From the NCBI GenBank assembly GCA_020431945.1, contig JAGQHH010000061.1, forward strand, positions 1 through 23,511: 23,511 nucleotides of DNA, in the 5' to 3' direction. Positions 8,590-16,371 of the stretch are shown here, piece after piece (the stretch's first letter is position 1; each line of letters opens with the position of its first letter). A program made the position numbers and the translations under genes. The notes beneath the pieces were generated by a model. That model was given only the letters and a program-made list of their open reading frames with translations, ran no database searches and had not been told where the DNA came from. The DNA comes from Cyanobacteria bacterium HKST-UBA02 (GTDB taxonomy: Bacteria; Cyanobacteriota; Vampirovibrionia; Obscuribacterales; Obscuribacteraceae).

Positions 8590-9536
8590 CAGGTGAGAGC
8601 GGCCTTGAGCGCCTGCTCTTCGAACCAGGCTATGGTCTTACGAAGACCGTCTTCGAGCTCGACCCTGGGGGACCAGCCGAGTACTTCCCGGGCCCGGCTG
8701 ATGTTGGGCAGGCGTCGCTTGGGATCATCGACAGGCAGCTCTTTGTGCACGATCTCGCTCTTGCTGCCGGTAAGCTCTTTGATGATGGCAGCAATCTCGA
8801 GCATGGTCTTCTCGTTGGGATTGCCGATATTGATGGGCAGATGATAGTCGGTGTGCATCATCGCCATCATTCCGTCGACCAGGTCCGAGACATACTGGAA
8901 GCTGCGTGTCTGAGTGCCGTCACCATATACGGTGAGAGGCTTGTTGGCCAGAGCCTGGGCGATGAAGTTGGAGACGACACGACCGTCATTCATCCGGAGG
9001 CGCGGTCCGTAACAGTTGAATATCCGGATGATGCTGGTATTCAGACCATGCTTCTCGTGATAAGCCATGGTGATTGCTTCGGCGAAGCGCTTGGACTCGT
9101 CGTAGACTCCCCGGGGACCGATGGGATTAACATTGCCCCAGTAGTCTTCGGTCTGAGGGTGCACTTCGGGATCGCCATAGACCTCGGAAGTGCTGGCGAG
9201 AAAATACTTGGCGCCTTTGGCGAGAGCGAGACCGAGGGTATTGTGGGTACCCAGGGAATTGACCTTGAGGGTCTGGATGGTGTGCTCGAGATAATCAGGG
9301 GGCGAGGCGGGGGAAGCCAGATGCATTACCCAGTCGACATGGCCGGGGACATAGATATAGTTGGATACATCATGGCGGTAGAACTCGAACTTGTCGTTAC
9401 CGAGATGATGGGCGAAATTCTCGTCGCGACCGGTGATGAAATTGTCCATGCCCAGGACATGATGCCCGTCAGCCAGGAGACGATCCACCAGGTGCGAACC
9501 TATGAAACCTGCGGCGCCGGTTACCAGTACTCTCAC
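8589..9536 (-). CDS. uxs: UDP-glucuronate decarboxylase (UDP-xylose synthase)
   Basis: This 315-residue enzyme of the extended short-chain dehydrogenase family makes UDP-xylose from UDP-glucuronate with bound NAD. Seen in the sequence are the Rossmann motif GAAGFIG (7-13), [11 protein letters not shown] (73-83), the catalytic region TSEVYGDP (116-123) with S117 and E118, the YxxxK pair Y145/K149 in YDESKR, and [12 protein letters not shown] (132-143). The ASPASP and WGNVNPIG elements are typical of UXS rather than of epimerases or dTDP-glucose dehydratase. The start is GTG, overlapping the UDP-glucose dehydrogenase stop as GTGA, which puts the two consecutive pathway steps in one translationally coupled unit. 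The product feeds xylose into surface polysaccharide or glycoprotein. Confidence 0.93.
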   Translation of the reverse strand: MRVLVTGAAGFIGSHLVDRLLADGHHVLGMDNFITGRDENFAHHLGNDKFEFYRHDVSNYIYVPGHVDWVMHLASPASPPDYLEHTIQTLKVNSLGTHNTLGLALAKGAKYFLASTSEVYGDPEVHPQTEDYWGNVNPIGPRGVYDESKRFAEAITMAYHEKHGLNTSIIRIFNCYGPRLRMNDGRVVSNFIAQALANKPLTVYGDGTQTRSFQYVSDLVDGMMAMMHTDYHLPINIGNPNEKTMLEIAAIIKELTGSKSEIVHKELPVDDPKRRLPNISRAREVLGWSPRVELEDGLRKTIAWFEEQALKAALT

Positions 9537-10933
9537 CTTCCGATCCCCCGATAGTTAAGGCCGGCGGCCACTATGTCGGCTTCATTGAGAGCGTTGCGCC
9601 CGTCTACGATGAGGGGCGTGCGCATCACTTCGCGGATCTCCTGCCAGTTGGCCCGGCGGAACTCCTCCCATTCGGTGACCAGCACCAGGGCATCCACACC
9701 ATGGGCGAGGTCGGTGAGGTCGGTGGCATATTCCATATCGAGATCCGGATTCTGAGCTTTGCAGATCGCCAGCGAAACCGGATCGTAGGCTTTCACTTCG
9801 CAGCCCATCTTCAGAAGCTGCCGGGCGATATCGAGACTGGGTGCATCCCGGAGGTCATCGGTATTGGGCTTGAAAGAAAGACCCATGAGACCGACCTTGC
9901 GTCCTTTGATGATCTTGAGCTCTTCCTGGAGCTTGTGAATGACGCTCTGTCTCTGCCTGCGGTTCACTTCCACCGTGGCATGAAGCAGAGGAGTCTGGTA
10001 GTCGTATTCTTTGGCGACTTGCATCAGAGCCGAGATATCTTTGTGGAAGCAGCTGCCGCCCCAGCCGACACCGGCATTCAAGAAAGAAGCTCCGATCCTC
10101 ACGTCGAGACCGATTCCGCGGGTGACCTGTTTGACGTCGGCTCCGACTTTCTCGCAGAGACCGGCAATCTCGTTGGCAAAACTGATTTTCATGGCGAGAA
10201 ATGCGTTTGCAGAATACTTGATCAGCTCGGCGCTGGCCAGACCGGTGATGAGGAAAGGCACATGGTCGGTGCCTTTCGGACGTGGCGCATATTCCGGTGG
10301 ATCGAAATCCTGGTTGAGAATCGGACGATAGAGCTGACGCATGAGCTCGGCGCTCTCCTCGTCCTGGGCACCGACAACGATGCGGTCCGGATAGAACGAA
10401 TCGGTGATGGCGCTGCCTTCTCTGAGGAATTCCGGATTACTGACCACCGAGAAGACCGGCGCATCGGCCATGGACTTGCGTGCCGGCACCGGCTGGACCT
10501 GCTGGACGCCCTGATTGACGAGCATCTCGACCCAGTTGCCGGAGCCCACCGGGACCGTGGACTTGTTGACGATCACCCGTCTCCGGGTGGTGTCCAGGGC
10601 ACCACCGATGGCCCGGGCCACGGTCATGACCTGGGAGAGATCCGAGTCGCCGGAGGGCAGGGGCGGGGTGCCGACAGCGATGAATATGACATCGGCCTTG
10701 CGAACAGCCTGCTCGAGGTTGTCAGAAAAAGTAAGGAGCTTCGAATTGATACAGTCCGAGACGAAATCTTGCAGTCCGGGCTCGTAAAATGGAACGACGC
10801 CTTCTTTCAGCTTGTCAAGGCGACTGGGGTTCGACTCCACCGTCACCACCGGATTGCCAAGATAAGCCAGACAGGCGCTGGTTACAAGTCCCACATAACC
10901 GGCGCCAACAACACAGATGTCCACAGTCGTCAT
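9533..10933 (-). CDS. ugd: UDP-glucose 6-dehydrogenase
   Basis: The 466-residue protein matches the UDP-glucose/GDP-mannose dehydrogenase family throughout. The NAD-binding GAGYVGL (10-16) is near the N-terminus, VGTPP (87-91) and STVPVGSG (125-132) follow, NPEFLREG (166-173) lies in the substrate site, and the catalytic cysteine C295 is in [11 protein letters not shown]. The conserved lysine and asparagine of the active site are likely K249 and N253. It oxidises UDP-glucose to UDP-glucuronate in two NAD-dependent steps, supplying the next enzyme of the operon. The family is usually 430-450 residues, so the length is slightly above normal, with a small insertion around 142-158 ([16 protein letters not shown]). 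It starts with ATG, with AGGGA unusually close. It is the first gene of the operon, divergent from mazG. Confidence 0.95.
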   Translation of the reverse strand: MTTVDICVVGAGYVGLVTSACLAYLGNPVVTVESNPSRLDKLKEGVVPFYEPGLQDFVSDCINSKLLTFSDNLEQAVRKADVIFIAVGTPPLPSGDSDLSQVMTVARAIGGALDTTRRRVIVNKSTVPVGSGNWVEMLVNQGVQQVQPVPARKSMADAPVFSVVSNPEFLREGSAITDSFYPDRIVVGAQDEESAELMRQLYRPILNQDFDPPEYAPRPKGTDHVPFLITGLASAELIKYSANAFLAMKISFANEIAGLCEKVGADVKQVTRGIGLDVRIGASFLNAGVGWGGSCFHKDISALMQVAKEYDYQTPLLHATVEVNRRQRQSVIHKLQEELKIIKGRKVGLMGLSFKPNTDDLRDAPSLDIARQLLKMGCEVKAYDPVSLAICKAQNPDLDMEYATDLTDLAHGVDALVLVTEWEEFRRANWQEIREVMRTPLIVDGRNALNEADIVAAGLNYRGIGR

Positions 10934-11007
10934 TCCCTATAAAAGCTATCAATAATTATCTGATACTGTACTACGATGTAGTCTGCAACTAATCTTGACA
11001 GCGGTTT
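10934..11007. promoter_or_regulatory. Divergent intergenic region between ugd and mazG
   Basis: This 74-bp AT-rich gap must hold the start signals for both operons. It contains an inverted repeat ACTAC-GAT-GTAGT (10970-10982), a possible operator. For ugd there is a weak promoter candidate on the minus strand: TTGCAG at 10988-10983, then 17 nt, then TATCAG at 10965-10960. Neither box is strong, so promoter positions are uncertain. Confidence 0.3.
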
Positions 11008-11823
11008 ATGACAAAAAAACTTGACGAATTCATCGAGACAATCGCCCGCCTGCGGGCTCCTGACGGCTGTCCCTGGGACCGCGAGCAGACCCATAAGACC
11101 CTGGGCCGTTACCTCATCGAGGAGTCCTACGAGGTCCTCGAGGCGATCCACGGCGAAGACCCTGCCAAGCTCAAGGAAGAGCTCGGAGACCTGCTTCTCC
11201 AGATCGTGCTCAACGCGCAGGTGGCCAAGGACAACGGCGATTTCGATATCGATGATGTTGCCGAATCCATCAATACCAAGATGATCAGCCGGCACCCTCA
11301 TGTTTTTGGCGACCAAAAGCTAGACTCCGCCGACCAGGTACGGGTCCAGTGGGAGACCATCAAAGAGAGCGAGCTCAGCGATCCCGAAGCCCGCAATGGC
11401 TCGATTATCGATCGTGTTCCGAGAGCCCTGCCGTCTCTCCTGCAAGCCCTGAAAGTTTCGGAGAAAGCCGTGAGCCAGGGCTTCGAGTGGCACAACGAAG
11501 GCGAGGTGTGGGACAAGCTGGTGAGCGAGGTCAACGAGCTTCGCGAGGCGATCTCGGACCCGGACATGGAAGCTCCGGAAACCGTAGAGAAAGCCCGGGA
11601 AGAAGTGGAGCTCGAGCTCGGAGACGTTCTCTTCTGCCTGGTCAATGTCGCCCGCTGGCATAAGATCAACCCGGAAGAGTCTTTGATCAAAGCCATCGAC
11701 AAATTCAAGTCCCGCTACCGGAAAATGGAAGAAATCTCCGACGAGCCTCTCAACTCCCTGAGCAAAGACCAGCTTGGAAAGCTCTGGTTGAAAGCCAAAG
11801 CCGAGGTAGCAGCCAGGAAGTGA
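11008..11823 (+). CDS. mazG: Nucleoside triphosphate pyrophosphohydrolase MazG
   Basis: The 271-residue protein has the MazG hallmark near its N-terminus, LRAPDGCPWDREQTHKTL (about 15-32), followed by the metal-binding helices EESYE (38-42) and EELGD (57-61). The second MazG domain is also present, with VNELREAI and VELELGDVLFCL (about 203-214), so it is the long two-domain form as in E. coli (263 residues). MazG hydrolyses NTPs and dNTPs to monophosphate and pyrophosphate, cleaning the nucleotide pool and affecting stress responses. The ATG start gives an N-terminus aligned with the family. Its stop overlaps the next start as GTGA. Confidence 0.94.
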   Translation: MTKKLDEFIETIARLRAPDGCPWDREQTHKTLGRYLIEESYEVLEAIHGEDPAKLKEELGDLLLQIVLNAQVAKDNGDFDIDDVAESINTKMISRHPHVFGDQKLDSADQVRVQWETIKESELSDPEARNGSIIDRVPRALPSLLQALKVSEKAVSQGFEWHNEGEVWDKLVSEVNELREAISDPDMEAPETVEKAREEVELELGDVLFCLVNVARWHKINPEESLIKAIDKFKSRYRKMEEISDEPLNSLSKDQLGKLWLKAKAEVAARK

Positions 11824-13421
11824 AAAAGCTTTTCGAGCGCTTTCCGCCGCATCCCTTCTACTTCGGTCTCTTCCCTCCCCTGGTGTTCTACGCAATTTTC
11901 GGCATGCTCCAGATGCAGCCCGACGTGCTCACCATACCGATTCTGGTATGCCTGACCGCCAGCACGGTTATCTACGGCTTTCTGGCACTGCTACTGCGAA
12001 ACGGTGAGAAGGCGGCGATTCTGACCACCATAGCCGTCACCATGTTTTTCACCCTCACCTATATCTTTCTCGGCGACAAAGCCATGGGTCTTATCAATGC
12101 AGCCGAGCTCTACCGCGCCGCGATAATCCCTCTCTTCGCCGCTTCCTGGGCATTGCTCATCGCCCTGGCCGGGCTGACCGTAGTCACGAAACGATCGCTA
12201 AAGCTCGTCACCCGCATTCTCAATGAAGCAGGACTCTTTCTTTTCGTCCTGGAAATCCTGGTGGTGATAGCTCATTCGGCCCAGGTGCACTGCACATGGA
12301 TGCCCTCGGTGGACAGGGTATATTCTGCCGCGGACCAACAACAATATGAGAAAGCCCTGGCCGGGGCTGCCGATTGCAAGAGCCGTCCTGACGTTTATCT
12401 TATCCTGCTTGATGAGTTTCCCAGCCGACAGGTGCTCAAGCGCTTTTTCAACTTCGACAACGAGGATTTCCGAGAAGAGCTCCGCAAGCGCGGATTCATA
12501 GTTCCCAGGGACAGTCACAGCAATTATCCGCGCACGATGCTGACTCTTACCTCGATGATGAATATGACCCACCTGCAGGAGCTCGCAACCATATGCGGTG
12601 CGGACACCACCGACTGGTCGGTCCTGGTCGAGATGATCAGGGACTCGCGAATCGACAGACTTTTCAGAAAAGCCGGATACCGGACTGTCCTGTACGGCTC
12701 CGGCGCATCACCCACGGGATGGAATCCCCGGATGAGCGAGAATCATCCCTGCACCATGATGAACTGGCTATCCATGAAACTCTTGCAGTCCAGCTTGCCC
12801 GGACTTCTGCCGGGGAGTTTCGAATGGTTCAATGACGACATGAGAGCGCAGAGACTCTGCGGACTCAACGGTCTCAAACAGGGTCCGTCATCGCCATCGC
12901 CACGATTCGTCTTCGCCCATTTCCTGCTGCCTCACGAGCCCTTCATCTTCGGACCGGACGGAGAGACCGTCCATATACCGGAGGAGGTGGTGGGCGAGAC
13001 ATGGCATCCAAGGACCAGGGAAGGCTTCAAGAATCAGACAATTTTCGTAGAGAACGCCATCCTCGGCGTGGTGGACGAGATAATGAAGAAGTCGAAAGTC
13101 CAGCCTGTGATCATCATCCAGGGCGACCATGGACCGAACTCCACAGGCTCCATCACGACACCGACTCCCAACGACAATGTCCTGGTGGAACGCTACGGAG
13201 TGCTTTCCGCTTACTTGGTCCCGGAGCAGATACGCGACTCCATATATGACACCATAACCCCGATCAATATATTCAGGATTCTTTCCAATCATCTCTTCGG
13301 CAGCGAATACGAGCTCGCTCCGGATCGGATGTACTACACCCCTTATCCGTATCCTTACAGGTTCGAGGACGTCACCGAAAAAGTAATACGCCTCCAGAGC
13401 GAAGGCGAGTCCTCGGACTGA
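11820..13421 (+). CDS. Membrane-anchored sulfatase/alkaline-phosphatase-fold enzyme
   Basis: The first 150 or so residues of this 533-residue protein hold about five membrane helices. The remainder is an extracytoplasmic domain with sulfatase-superfamily landmarks: DVYLILLDEF (191-200, first metal aspartate D198), NYPRT (235-239, possible Thr nucleophile T239), HFLLPHEPF (367-375) and QGDHGPNST (434-442, metal residues D436 and H437). The arrangement of membrane helices plus this domain resembles phosphoethanolamine or phosphoglycerol transferases (EptA/LtaS type) more than soluble sulfatases, since no Cys-x-Pro-x-Arg sulfatase signature is seen. It may modify a lipid or surface glycan; the exact reaction is unknown. 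It starts with GTG inside the mazG stop (GTGA), so expression is coupled to mazG. Confidence 0.85.
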   Translation: MKKLFERFPPHPFYFGLFPPLVFYAIFGMLQMQPDVLTIPILVCLTASTVIYGFLALLLRNGEKAAILTTIAVTMFFTLTYIFLGDKAMGLINAAELYRAAIIPLFAASWALLIALAGLTVVTKRSLKLVTRILNEAGLFLFVLEILVVIAHSAQVHCTWMPSVDRVYSAADQQQYEKALAGAADCKSRPDVYLILLDEFPSRQVLKRFFNFDNEDFREELRKRGFIVPRDSHSNYPRTMLTLTSMMNMTHLQELATICGADTTDWSVLVEMIRDSRIDRLFRKAGYRTVLYGSGASPTGWNPRMSENHPCTMMNWLSMKLLQSSLPGLLPGSFEWFNDDMRAQRLCGLNGLKQGPSSPSPRFVFAHFLLPHEPFIFGPDGETVHIPEEVVGETWHPRTREGFKNQTIFVENAILGVVDEIMKKSKVQPVIIIQGDHGPNSTGSITTPTPNDNVLVERYGVLSAYLVPEQIRDSIYDTITPINIFRILSNHLFGSEYELAPDRMYYTPYPYPYRFEDVTEKVIRLQSEGESSD

Positions 13422-13482
13422 GGTAAGCCCGAAGTGGCAATATGCCTCTGAGGACAAGAATTTTGAAAAAAACTTGATTCCC
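13422..13482. other. Short convergent intergenic gap
   Basis: The sulfatase-fold gene and ftsQ end towards each other here, 61 bp apart. There is only a 4-bp stem (GGCA/TGCC) and an A-run or T-run (GAAAAAAAC), so no convincing intrinsic terminator is visible for either operon. Confidence 0.4.
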
Positions 13483-14322
13483 CTACAGCACGCGCGGTCC
13501 CTTGCGGCGAGCTTCCTGGACTTTCTCTTTGGAGAGCTTCAGGGGGACATTGGTATCCAGGGCGAGATCGACATACTCGATCTGATCGCCATACTTTTTC
13601 ACCTCGGGCATGATCGAAGCCAGCCGGCCCAGACGGTGCGTCAGGGTCGTATCCGGCACCCCCAGCCGGAGCTGCGTGCTGGTGGTCTTCACCCGCACGT
13701 CATAGGGTCTTCTTATATCCAGGTTGGAGACGGTCTCGGATGTTTGCGCTTCGATATACCCGATCCAGGTACCCCACTGTTTCACATCGTCGCTCTCCAT
13801 GGAGAGAGCCTTGGAACCGCAAATCGTCAGAGCGGGACGAGGGAAATTGGGGAACTTCGCCACCGGTATCAACCGGCCCGACTCGGCAATCACCGCATGC
13901 GGTTTGGCTTCGGGACTGCTGGTCAGGCTCGCCCAGGGGAATTCCTCGACGACATCCACCACCAGGCGCGGATGGGGAAGCCCGTACCTTCTCACATAAG
14001 CGCGTTTGACCGGGGCGAATTCTTCCAGGGACTTCTCTATTCTTGCCGGGTCCAGGCGGTAGACAGGCACATAGAGACAACTGGTGCTCAAACGCTTTTT
14101 GATCTGCTCGGTGGGAGTATAAAGATTGCCTCGCACCACAATATCGTTATCGATATCGGTGAGACTCCAGGGCAACTGGCAGAACCCCATGGTCCCCAGG
14201 ACCATCACGAAAAGCAGAAGTGCGCCCCGGAATACCTGTCGGCGAATACGGGCATGCCTGGCAGCCTTCCGTTTCTGGCGGCGGCTCTTGATCCAGGTCC
14301 GGCGTCGTTCGGCATAATTCAT
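13483..14322 (-). CDS. ftsQ: Cell division protein FtsQ/DivIB (POTRA domain)
   Basis: The layout is that of FtsQ: a very basic cytoplasmic tail (1-30, many Arg and Lys), one membrane helix (about 31-50), then a POTRA domain (about 57-127, from IVVRGNLYTPTEQIKKRL to PRLVVDVVEEFPWASL) and a beta-rich C-terminal region ending in a Lys/Arg-rich tail. The segment VEEFPWASL matches the 'V.E..P.A.' end of the FtsQ POTRA. FtsQ links early and late divisome proteins, contacting FtsB and FtsL, and probably works with the FtsL-like and FtsI proteins encoded nearby on the other strand. Its ATG overlaps the dapF stop by one base (TGATG), so it is coupled to dapF. At 279 residues it is of normal length. 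Confidence 0.87.
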   Translation of the reverse strand: MNYAERRRTWIKSRRQKRKAARHARIRRQVFRGALLLFVMVLGTMGFCQLPWSLTDIDNDIVVRGNLYTPTEQIKKRLSTSCLYVPVYRLDPARIEKSLEEFAPVKRAYVRRYGLPHPRLVVDVVEEFPWASLTSSPEAKPHAVIAESGRLIPVAKFPNFPRPALTICGSKALSMESDDVKQWGTWIGYIEAQTSETVSNLDIRRPYDVRVKTTSTQLRLGVPDTTLTHRLGRLASIMPEVKKYGDQIEYVDLALDTNVPLKLSKEKVQEARRKGPRVL

Positions 14323-15482
14323 CAGGAGAGCGGGACCTCCGTAGCCGAATGCTGACCGTTAGCCACGAGACCACCGAGGTCCAGACGAACTACGCCACTG
14401 AATATTTCGCAGGCCGCTCCTTTGATACGAACATGCTCGTCGTCGGCGGAATAGCCGACAGTCAGCTCTCCGCCCGGGAGCCGGACAGAGACCCGGCGGT
14501 CGAGCCTGTCCCCGAGTACACCGGCCACCACCACGGCGGCGGCTCCACTGGCGCAAGCCAGAGTCGGACCGCACCCCCGCTCGTAAACCAGCACATCCAC
14601 GGACTGCCGGCTGGCGATCCGAACGAATTCCACATTGACGCTCTCGGGAAACATCTGATGAGCCTGAATGGCCCGGGCCGCCTCTTTCAGGGATTCCGGG
14701 AAGAAATCGGAAGCCTTGCCGGGCTCCGGCGCTTCGTATCCTTTCAGATTTTCGTCGCCGAATATGACACAGTGAGGATTGCCCATGCCCACCGGGGTAA
14801 CCGTAAATTCTCTGCCGGCGGCAGAAAGAGTGACGCCCACCAGGGGCTCCGCTCCCGGGCCAGACCCTGGAACAGACACCGGAATGGAAGCGGCATCAAG
14901 AACGGGTTTGCCGATATCCACCTCGATCAGACAATCGTCGAAAGCAGCAGCAACAGGTCCCCGGGCTGTGGCAATCTTGAAACCGGCGTCTTCGGCCAGA
15001 CAGAGATTATCTTTCGCCCAGGCTGCCAGGCAACGCAGACCGTTCCCGCACATGGCGGCAGGGGATCCGTCGCTATTGGTATAGAGCCAGGCGAGCTCAC
15101 ACTGATCGCGATCGGGATAGCCGCCGGTGAGCTTTTCCATGGACAGCTCGTAGTCTTTCCAGGCAGCCGGGGCCTGGAATCGCTCCGGCTCGTCTCGGTC
15201 GTGCCGGACCGGGTAATCGCCGGTGCCGCGCTTCTGAGGCTTCATCACAGCCTGCTTGAGCGGTGCCCGGAGCAGATCGCCGCCTTTCAGAGGCAGCGGA
15301 ATGCAGAGGATCACGCCGTCGGCGCCGACTCCGAAGTTCCGGTCGCAGAGACGGGCTACCACCCGGGGCCAGCAGTCGAGCAAGCACAAAAGACTCGCAT
15401 CCCTGGCGAGCTCTCGGGCGTCTATAAGGACGAAATCATTCCCCAGACCGTGATACTTGCTGAACGGTAAGAGTGCTTTCAA
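14322..15482 (-). CDS. dapF: Diaminopimelate epimerase with a large insertion
   Basis: DapF converts LL- to meso-diaminopimelate for peptidoglycan and lysine. The family signatures are intact: KYHGLGNDF (9-17), GVGADGVI (51-58), NSDGSPAAMCGNGLRC (136-151) with catalytic C145, GNPHCVIF (234-241), and ERGCGPTLACASGAAAV (301-317) with catalytic C310. At 386 residues it is about 100 longer than the usual 275-290. Most of the excess is a segment of about 65-70 residues (roughly 60-128), charged and rich in Lys, Arg, Asp and Pro, between GVGADGVI and YTNSDGS. A smaller addition is near 200-226. The start is TTG with only a weak GGCGG upstream, but no in-frame alternative precedes HGLGNDF. A TATAAT lies just upstream. 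Confidence 0.93.
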   Translation of the reverse strand: MKALLPFSKYHGLGNDFVLIDARELARDASLLCLLDCWPRVVARLCDRNFGVGADGVILCIPLPLKGGDLLRAPLKQAVMKPQKRGTGDYPVRHDRDEPERFQAPAAWKDYELSMEKLTGGYPDRDQCELAWLYTNSDGSPAAMCGNGLRCLAAWAKDNLCLAEDAGFKIATARGPVAAAFDDCLIEVDIGKPVLDAASIPVSVPGSGPGAEPLVGVTLSAAGREFTVTPVGMGNPHCVIFGDENLKGYEAPEPGKASDFFPESLKEAARAIQAHQMFPESVNVEFVRIASRQSVDVLVYERGCGPTLACASGAAAVVVAGVLGDRLDRRVSVRLPGGELTVGYSADDEHVRIKGAACEIFSGVVRLDLGGLVANGQHSATEVPLS

Positions 15483-15511
15483 ACTGCCGCCTATATATCC
15501 TAATCAGGCAA

Positions 15512-15517
15512 ATTATA
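15512..15517 (-). promoter_or_regulatory. Predicted -10 element for dapF-ftsQ
   Basis: On the minus strand a perfect TATAAT lies about 29 nt before the dapF TTG, implying a short leader of around 20 nt. The region 16-18 nt further upstream (GTCACC or TCACCA) does not resemble TTGACA, so the -35 is poor and an activator may be needed. Confidence 0.5.
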
Positions 15518-15888
15518 GCCTCCTTGCTTGACATGGTGACAGAGGCGCCCTGGGGTGACCGCCTCCGGCGCCCGGCGAGCGAAAGCAGGCACCGATCCGG
15601 TCTTCCGAAAACGACCGACGACGCGAACTGCTTGGAATGAATTGATTGCTGATACGGAGCCAGGCAAAGGATATATACAAAAACCGCATTAATTTTGTTA
15701 AATCTTCCTCTTGACTTGTAGGGACAGGCTCTTATCCCGGGTATCTAACAAGTGCCAGGTAGAAATCCGACCTTGTGTACTGCATAAAACGGCTTGGGCG
15801 AGCGAGACTTCGACTCCCCGAGGGTAGTCGTTTAGCCGGGTTTCTCAATGGCTCCCTTACCGCTTCTCCAGAACTCAGGGCTTTTAAT
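15518..15888. other. Divergent intergenic region upstream of the zinc-ribbon/rsmH operon
   Basis: About 370 bp separate the dapF promoter from the preferred start at 15889. I see no convincing protein gene. There is a GC-rich block (15541-15600), an AT-rich block with TATATA and TTAATTTTGTTAA (15669-15702), a possible -35 TTGACT at 15711-15716 without a good -10, and a small inverted repeat CGACT...AGTCG (15811-15830) in the presumed leader. The reading frame of the downstream gene stays open back to a GTG at 15775, but the added residues look non-conserved. Confidence 0.4.
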
Positions 15889-16371
15889 ATGTTCAATTCT
15901 TCCTACCAGCATGTCTCCTTCCGCGAACAGATAATAGCCCTCAATCAGAGCTATCCGTGCCCACGCTGCACCTGCGGAGTCCTGGAGCCCTACGGGCTGA
16001 CCGAGACCTTCAAATGCAATAGCTGCACCCGCAGCTTCGTGCCCCTGAGAGGCGGCCGCCGGCTCTATCCAGCCAATCGCATGGGCTGGAAGATCGCGGA
16101 CACATTCTGGTGGGACGGTCTCCGCTGGCGCTGGGCCGGCACCACCGCCACGGCAGCACAACTGACCGCCATCGTGCTGATGTTCTTCGCCCCCATCCTT
16201 GCTCTCCAGGGAGTCTTCTATTTCGATCTCTGGAAGAGCAGACCCGACTGGTGCAATCACCCGGTCCTGCTCACGCTGATCGTCGGTCTTCTGACCATGC
16301 AGGCCATATACTTTATGTGCTGGGACTTCAACTTCGTATCCAAAAGGTCGAAGCAAATCGTCAATAAGTGA
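15889..16371 (+). CDS. Small membrane protein with a four-cysteine zinc ribbon
   Basis: From the ATG at 15889 (AGGG 8 nt upstream) the product is 160 residues. It begins with a cytoplasmic-looking zinc ribbon, CPRC (C24, C27) and CNSC (C43, C46), followed by a Trp-rich amphipathic stretch (FWWDGLRWRW, 73-82) and two membrane helices (about 88-112 and 125-145). The C-terminus is basic. A GTG at 15775 would add 38 residues, but these are not obviously protein-like. Function is not recognised. It sits where mraZ or another regulator often starts the division cluster. Its stop overlaps the rsmH GTG start (GTGA), so it is translationally coupled to rsmH and probably tied to cell wall or division work. 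Confidence 0.8.
   Translation: MFNSSYQHVSFREQIIALNQSYPCPRCTCGVLEPYGLTETFKCNSCTRSFVPLRGGRRLYPANRMGWKIADTFWWDGLRWRWAGTTATAAQLTAIVLMFFAPILALQGVFYFDLWKSRPDWCNHPVLLTLIVGLLTMQAIYFMCWDFNFVSKRSKQIVNK

Noticed and set aside
9701..10942. Long open frame on the plus strand opposite ugd
   Set aside because: The opposite strand encodes an intact UDP-glucose dehydrogenase with all motifs. The antisense translation shows no domain.
10995..11000. TTGACA just before mazG
   Set aside because: Its matching -10 would fall inside the mazG coding region and no good hexamer is there.
13431..13480. Possible bidirectional terminator between the sulfatase-fold gene and ftsQ
   Set aside because: Only short 4-bp stems with an A/T run; not enough to call a terminator.
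14349..15470. Long open frame on the plus strand opposite dapF
   Set aside because: dapF signatures are intact on the minus strand; the antisense frame is a compositional shadow.
15528..15533. TTGACA on the plus strand upstream of the zinc-ribbon gene
   Set aside because: The sequence 17 nt downstream is TGGGGT, not a -10; no supporting element was found.
15775..15888. Upstream GTG extension of the zinc-ribbon membrane protein
   Set aside because: The added 38 residues look non-conserved and contain an inverted repeat at DNA level; the ATG at 15889 has a better ribosome site.
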